Shown here: one piece after another, positions 14,303-17,476 of the stretch
How positions within the stretch are numbered: position 1 is the first letter of the stretch
How the letters are laid out: each line of letters begins with the position of its first letter
Assembly (NCBI GenBank): GCA_002309855.1
Contig: DBYD01000061.1
Location: 19,531 to 37,006, forward strand
Length of the DNA stretch: 17,476 nt
From: Bacteroidales bacterium UBA1195
Lineage (GTDB): Bacteria; Bacteroidota; Bacteroidia; Bacteroidales; WCHB1-69
Direction of reading: 5' to 3'
The notes under the pieces: generated by a model
Databases searched by the model: none
Told to the model about the DNA's origin: nothing
The model's input: only the letters and a program-made list of their open reading frames with translations
Position numbers and translations under genes: made by a program

Positions 14303-14399
14303 CAAATTGTTTTTCCTGTCATTGCGGTTCATGTGGGTTCGTCGCGGTGTCCGGAAAAACAGGGGAGTTTTGACCGTGAGCCCACATTTGTATTTCGCC

Positions 14400-15146
14400 A
14401 TGTTGCACAGTTTTACCAGAAATTACAACGATTTGTCCACCGACGCGGGATTCCAGTATGAGTTTTACTGCGACTGCTGCGGTAACGGATTCAAATCCAC
14501 TTTCAAGGAGTCTTCCACCTATAACAGCCGCAAGCGGACGGAGGGTTTCGGACGCGGTGTCGGCATTCTCAGCGGCCTGCTGGGCGGGCGTCTTGGCAGT
14601 ATAGGCAACGCCATTGAGTCGGGGGCCAATGTGCTGCGCGACCGGATGGAGGACCGCAGCCCGCAATGGCGCAAGGAGCAGGAGAAATCGTTCGACGAGG
14701 CGCAGGCGGAGGTTAAGTCCAGTTTCATGAAATGCCCCTCATGCAACCAGTGGGTCTGTTCCGACTGCTGGAACGAGGAGGAGGGCCTCTGCGTCACCTG
14801 CGCACCCCGTGAGAGCAGCTATGTGGCCAAGGCCCGCAACGAGGCGATGCGCCGCAACATTGACGAGGAGGCGCAGACCGCCACAGTATGGCACGGAAAG
14901 CTTGAGGAGCGCACGACAGTGTGTCCCCATTGCGGCAAGCCTGCCGGACAGGGCAAGTTCTGCAACAACTGCGGGCAGCCGCTCGGCATGCTGAAATGCC
15001 CGAAGTGCGGTGCCATGCTGCAGCAGAACACCAAGTTCTGCAGCGAATGCGGCACGCCGGTGGGAGGTAAGATACATTGCCCGCAATGCGGGAAGGAGCA
15101 GGAGCCCGGGACGCGCTTCTGCAGCGAGTGCGGCACCAAACTCTGA
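14400..15146 (+). CDS. Multi-zinc-ribbon protein with Gly-rich segment
   Basis: This 248-residue Cys-rich protein has several zinc sites. They are an N-terminal CDCCGNGF (C24/C27) and a central cluster (C112/C115, C120/C123, C131/C134). Three C-terminal zinc ribbons of the form CPxCG...FCxxCG follow (C175/C178-C188/C191, C200/C203-C214/C217, C227/C230-C241/C244). A Gly-rich stretch (GRGVGILSGLLGGRLGSIGNA, about 45-65) between the first and second clusters could be a weak membrane-associating segment. The frame is open from 14307, but that start would fall before the expected transcription start. ATG 14400 (MLHSFTRNYND) is preferred and leads straight into the first ribbon. No catalytic domain is visible; such double zinc ribbons usually bind protein or nucleic acid. 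The next gene starts four bases after its stop. Confidence 0.85.
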   Translation: MLHSFTRNYNDLSTDAGFQYEFYCDCCGNGFKSTFKESSTYNSRKRTEGFGRGVGILSGLLGGRLGSIGNAIESGANVLRDRMEDRSPQWRKEQEKSFDEAQAEVKSSFMKCPSCNQWVCSDCWNEEEGLCVTCAPRESSYVAKARNEAMRRNIDEEAQTATVWHGKLEERTTVCPHCGKPAGQGKFCNNCGQPLGMLKCPKCGAMLQQNTKFCSECGTPVGGKIHCPQCGKEQEPGTRFCSECGTKL

Positions 15147-15150
15147 GGCC

Positions 15151-16158
15151 ATGGCTGATTCCGGAGCATACAGTTGCAGGGTCTCTTGTGACAGGCTGGA
15201 GGCCGAGGCGGAGTGCATGATCGGCGGTGAGGCCTTGTCCGTCCGGACAAAGAGTGGCGGCATGCAGGTGGATTATTCCGATTTGTCGGATATCCGTCTG
15301 ATAGACTACCGTGTTGTGCTGGAGACCGCCGGTGGAAAGGTGGAGATTTCCAGCTTGGGCCGCCAGACGGAGGATTTTTTTGAGAAGCTGTGGGAGGCGT
15401 ATGGCGAAAGGAGCCGTGAGGCTCTCTTTGTCGCTTCGGAGCCGCTGTATGCCGGTGAGGGCGATTACGCCTATACGGAGCAGGGTATGGAGGCGCACGG
15501 CATCGCCAAGGTGGCGTTGTATCCGGACTGCCTCTGCATTTTTCCGCACGACGACAGGGCGCGGCGTATCCCGCTCTGCTTTGCGGATACTCCGGAGGCG
15601 GCGGACTTTTGGATTTCGCTGCGCTTGGACACCGGCGACATTTATCGCGTGGGGCGGATAGGCCGCTCCTTCGATGCGGTGTCGGAGAAGATTGTCACGC
15701 TGCAGCAGAAGGTGGCGCAACGCTGGCGTAAGGCGCACAAGGAGCTTGCCGATGACCTTTCAGCGCGGCTTGGCGCGGATGCCGAGGGTTACCGCCGGAT
15801 GGAGTCGCTGGGCTGCCGCATGGTCACAGGACTCTATTCACTGGAGGATGAGAGTTTCTGGTTCGCAGGCATTCGGGACGGGAAGGCTGCGGTGGAGTGG
15901 GTCACCCAGGAGCAGACGGCCACCTATCTCTACACTTTTGATACTGATGAGGTTGTTTTTGAACGTTCGTTGCGTCACGCGCTTGAGAGTGCGGCGCTTC
16001 ACCGCGAGGTCATATATACCGATTTGGACGGCAAGCCGCTGTACAGGATGACGGTGCGCCGCAGCTACCATCTGCGCTTCCTGCGCGACCGTTTCGCCGG
16101 GCGGATTATCCACAACAGCTCCTGGCCGGAGCGCTTAAGGGAGTTTTTCGGCATGTAG
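15151..16158 (+). CDS. Uncharacterised protein with probable tandem PH-like modules
   Basis: The protein has 335 residues from ATG 15151, four bases after the zinc-ribbon stop. The open frame continues back to 15010, but that part is the shadow of the zinc ribbons. I do not recognise a named family. Residues about 5-95 read as a bacterial PH-like fold: SDLSDIRLIDYRVVLET, then KVEISSLGRQTEDFFEKLWEAY, i.e. strands ending in a helix. A second, similar block follows (VALYPDCLCIFP ... YRVGRIGRSFDAVSEKI). A charged helix (about 185-210) and a C-terminal beta-rich domain with SFWFAGIRDGKAAVEWV come next. The end is basic and contains YRMTVRRSYHLRFLRDRFAGRI. There is no signal peptide or membrane helix. 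It is probably the obligate partner of the zinc-ribbon protein. Its stop codon lies within a palindromic repeat. Confidence 0.82.
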   Translation: MADSGAYSCRVSCDRLEAEAECMIGGEALSVRTKSGGMQVDYSDLSDIRLIDYRVVLETAGGKVEISSLGRQTEDFFEKLWEAYGERSREALFVASEPLYAGEGDYAYTEQGMEAHGIAKVALYPDCLCIFPHDDRARRIPLCFADTPEAADFWISLRLDTGDIYRVGRIGRSFDAVSEKIVTLQQKVAQRWRKAHKELADDLSARLGADAEGYRRMESLGCRMVTGLYSLEDESFWFAGIRDGKAAVEWVTQEQTATYLYTFDTDEVVFERSLRHALESAALHREVIYTDLDGKPLYRMTVRRSYHLRFLRDRFAGRIIHNSSWPERLREFFGM

Positions 16159-16179
16159 AGACGCAATTTGCGTCTCTAC
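16155..16179. repeat. REP-like palindrome with the GTAGAGACGC core
   Basis: GTAGAGACGCAA and its exact reverse complement TTGCGTCTCTAC lie around a single central base, so a 10-bp stem with a 5-base loop can form. The core GTAGAGACG...CGTCTCTAC matches a palindrome I know as dispersed through genomes of Bacteroidota and cyanobacteria. The TAG stop of the upstream gene is bases 2-4 of the element. No T-run follows directly, so it is not a classic terminator. No second copy is seen in this window. Confidence 0.75.
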
Positions 16180-16236
16180 GGTAAATGCACCATTCATTTT
16201 TTCCGCCCGTGCAGTGGGGCGTATCCGTATTTTGGC

Positions 16237-16244
16237 TATCTTTG
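16237..16244 (+). promoter_or_regulatory. Bacteroidota -7 promoter box of the AAA-ATPase gene
   Basis: TATCTTTG followed by CAAATTC is an exact match to TAnnTTTG. It ends 21 bases before ATG 16266, so the leader would be only about 15 bases. No obvious -33 TTTG is present. Confidence 0.7.
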
Positions 16245-16265
16245 CAAATTCAAATTCACACGCCC

Positions 16266-17476
16266 ATGGAACAGACATTGGAAAGAAAATATCCTGTTGG
16301 AATCCAAACCTTTTCGGAGATACGGAAAGGCAATTACGTTTACATTGACAAGACCGATCTTGTATGGCAGATGACAAAAAACAAGTACGTTTTTCTCAGC
16401 CGCCCGCGCAGGTTCGGCAAATCGCTGCTCACAACCACCCTGGACTCCTATTTCAAAGGTGAGAAAGAATTGTTCGATGGACTGAAAATCATGGAACTGG
16501 AAAAGGAATGGAAGCAGTATCCGGTAATACATCTGGATTTGAGTTCCGTGAAGGGGAAGGAATCGGCAAAAGAGCTGGAACGTGCATTGAATCTGCTTAT
16601 TTCCGAAGGGAACAAATTCGGAACAGTTCAAAATGAGGTCACACCGGGTGAGAAACTACGTGGGATGATCCGCCGTGCCTATGAACAGACCGGAGCACAG
16701 GTTGCCGTAATCATTGACGAATACGATGCACCGTTATTGGAGGTGCTGCATGAGGAGGAGCGTCTGCCGGAATACCGCCGCGTCATGCAGGAGTTCTACC
16801 AGCCGCTTAAAGCAAGTGAGGCCATGATCCGCTTCTGCTTTATCACAGGAATCACCAAGTTCTCGCAGCTTTCCATCTTCTCCACCATCAACAACCTGAC
16901 CAACATCTCCATGGACGACAGATACGCAGCCATCTGCGGCATCACGGAGCAGGAGCTGGCCACAGACATGGCGCCGGACATCGCAATGCTTGCGCAAAAA
17001 CAGGGATGCACGCCGGACGAGATGCATGAGAAGCTGAAACAGATGTATGACGGCTACCGCTTTGCCAAATCCTCTCCGGAGATATATAACCCTTTCAGCC
17101 TGTTGAAGTGCTTTAACCATAAAGATATTTCCAACTACTGGTTTGATAGCGGCACACCCACCTTCCTAATCCGACAGATGCAGCATTTCCAAACCGACAT
17201 CACCGCAATGGACCGTATTGAGACAGTCGCGGCTGCGTTTGACCAGCCCACCGAGAACATGGACGACGCGCTGCCGCTGCTATATCAGAGCGGATACATC
17301 ACAATTAAGGAATATGACAGGGAAACCGACTCGTTTGTGCTGGCCATCCCCAACAAGGAGGTGCGTACCGGACTGGTTTCAGGACTGATTCCCGCATATA
17401 CAGGCGTAAGAAAGAATGAGACGCAGGGCTTCGCGCTCCGTTTTTGGAAGGCATTGCGCAAAAACGACATTGATGC
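16266..17476 (+). CDS. AAA-ATPase-like / PD-(D/E)XK superfamily protein (3' end outside window)
   Basis: The frame is open from ATG 16266 to the window end (403 codons), with no stop. It begins with the family hallmark PVGIQTFSEIRKGNYVYIDKT. The P-loop RPRRFGKSLL (46-55, K52) and Walker B VIIDEYDAPL (D151, E152) follow, then ITGITKFSQLSIFSTINNL and YDGYRFA with YNPFSLL. This is the order of the AAA-ATPase-like domain family (PF09820). The expected C-terminal PD-(D/E)XK nuclease-like domain (PF08011) would start near the window edge and cannot be checked. The family is multi-copy in Bacteroidota and Clostridia, and its role is unsettled; a link to mobile elements or defence has been suggested. 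Its own promoter and the palindrome upstream set it apart from the preceding operon. Confidence 0.93.
   Translation, partial: MEQTLERKYPVGIQTFSEIRKGNYVYIDKTDLVWQMTKNKYVFLSRPRRFGKSLLTTTLDSYFKGEKELFDGLKIMELEKEWKQYPVIHLDLSSVKGKESAKELERALNLLISEGNKFGTVQNEVTPGEKLRGMIRRAYEQTGAQVAVIIDEYDAPLLEVLHEEERLPEYRRVMQEFYQPLKASEAMIRFCFITGITKFSQLSIFSTINNLTNISMDDRYAAICGITEQELATDMAPDIAMLAQKQGCTPDEMHEKLKQMYDGYRFAKSSPEIYNPFSLLKCFNHKDISNYWFDSGTPTFLIRQMQHFQTDITAMDRIETVAAAFDQPTENMDDALPLLYQSGYITIKEYDRETDSFVLAIPNKEVRTGLVSGLIPAYTGVRKNETQGFALRFWKALRKNDID

Noticed and set aside
14307..14399. Upstream start (14307) for the zinc-ribbon protein
   Set aside because: It lies at or before the expected transcription start from the TATTTTTG box, and the added residues are basic and hydrophobic without relation to the zinc ribbon.
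15010..15150. Upstream extension of the PH-like protein
   Set aside because: It overlaps the last zinc ribbons in another frame and is rich in Arg/Ala/Ser, as expected for a shadow frame. ATG 15151 follows the upstream stop by four bases.
16155..16179. Palindrome as a rho-independent terminator
   Set aside because: The stem is followed by GGTAAATGCACC, with the first T-run about 17 bases further on; a dispersed repeat is the better explanation.
1..17476. CRISPR array, rRNA, phage or transposase genes
   Set aside because: No regularly spaced repeats, rRNA-like stretches or recombinase motifs were seen in any frame.

Overview
The window looks like chromosomal DNA from a member of the Bacteroidota, most likely order Bacteroidales. 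The evidence is: promoter cores of the form TAnnTTTG followed by GCA; A-rich leaders instead of Shine-Dalgarno sites; many small lipoproteins, one with a Bacteroidota-type export signal; a Tyr/Gly-rich tail typical of Bacteroidales capsule tyrosine kinases; and a member of the AAA-ATPase-like/PD-(D/E)XK family that is multi-copy in this phylum. No genus is proposed. Coding density is high, and no stretch longer than about 240 bases lacks a gene.

Layout. (1) 1-2908, plus strand: the end of a probable capsule-type tyrosine kinase, a DMT/EamA permease and an ABC exporter. (2) Two minus-strand tRNA units, tRNA-Glu(CTC) and tRNA-Lys(CTT), lie against these genes. Each has a TACTTTTGCA promoter core and its own hairpin/T-tract terminator. 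The permease gene reads through the tRNA-Glu terminator and takes its stop codon from inside the tRNA. The ABC exporter stops just short of the tRNA-Lys terminator and lacks the usual C-terminal end. (3) 3044-9420, plus strand: a tight six-gene run (YwqK-like lipoprotein, small lipoprotein, AsmA-like protein, PhoH, a small 25-residue-repeat protein, LpxH) ending in a strong bidirectional terminator. (4) 12162-9472, minus strand: an ECF sigma factor, a translationally coupled 93-residue membrane protein (probable anti-sigma factor) and three lipoproteins. (5) htpG (Hsp90), minus strand, upstream of the sigma gene. (6) 14400-16158, plus strand and divergent from htpG: a multi-zinc-ribbon protein and a partner with a probable PH-like fold. 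(7) A REP-like palindrome that contains the stop codon of the PH-like gene, then a promoter and the first 403 codons of an AAA-ATPase-like protein that runs off the window.

How the parts may work together. The six-gene run joins outer-envelope functions (lipid A synthesis by LpxH, an AsmA-like envelope protein, lipoproteins) with the PhoH ATPase, so it may be an envelope-building operon with a housekeeping RNA-related ATPase inside. The sigma/anti-sigma/lipoprotein cluster has the form of an envelope-sensing regulatory unit that controls its own lipoproteins. The best candidates for undescribed biology are that sigma cluster, the zinc-ribbon/PH-like pair beside htpG, and the small tandem-repeat protein coupled to PhoH. 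All functional statements come from reading motifs; no database search was possible.
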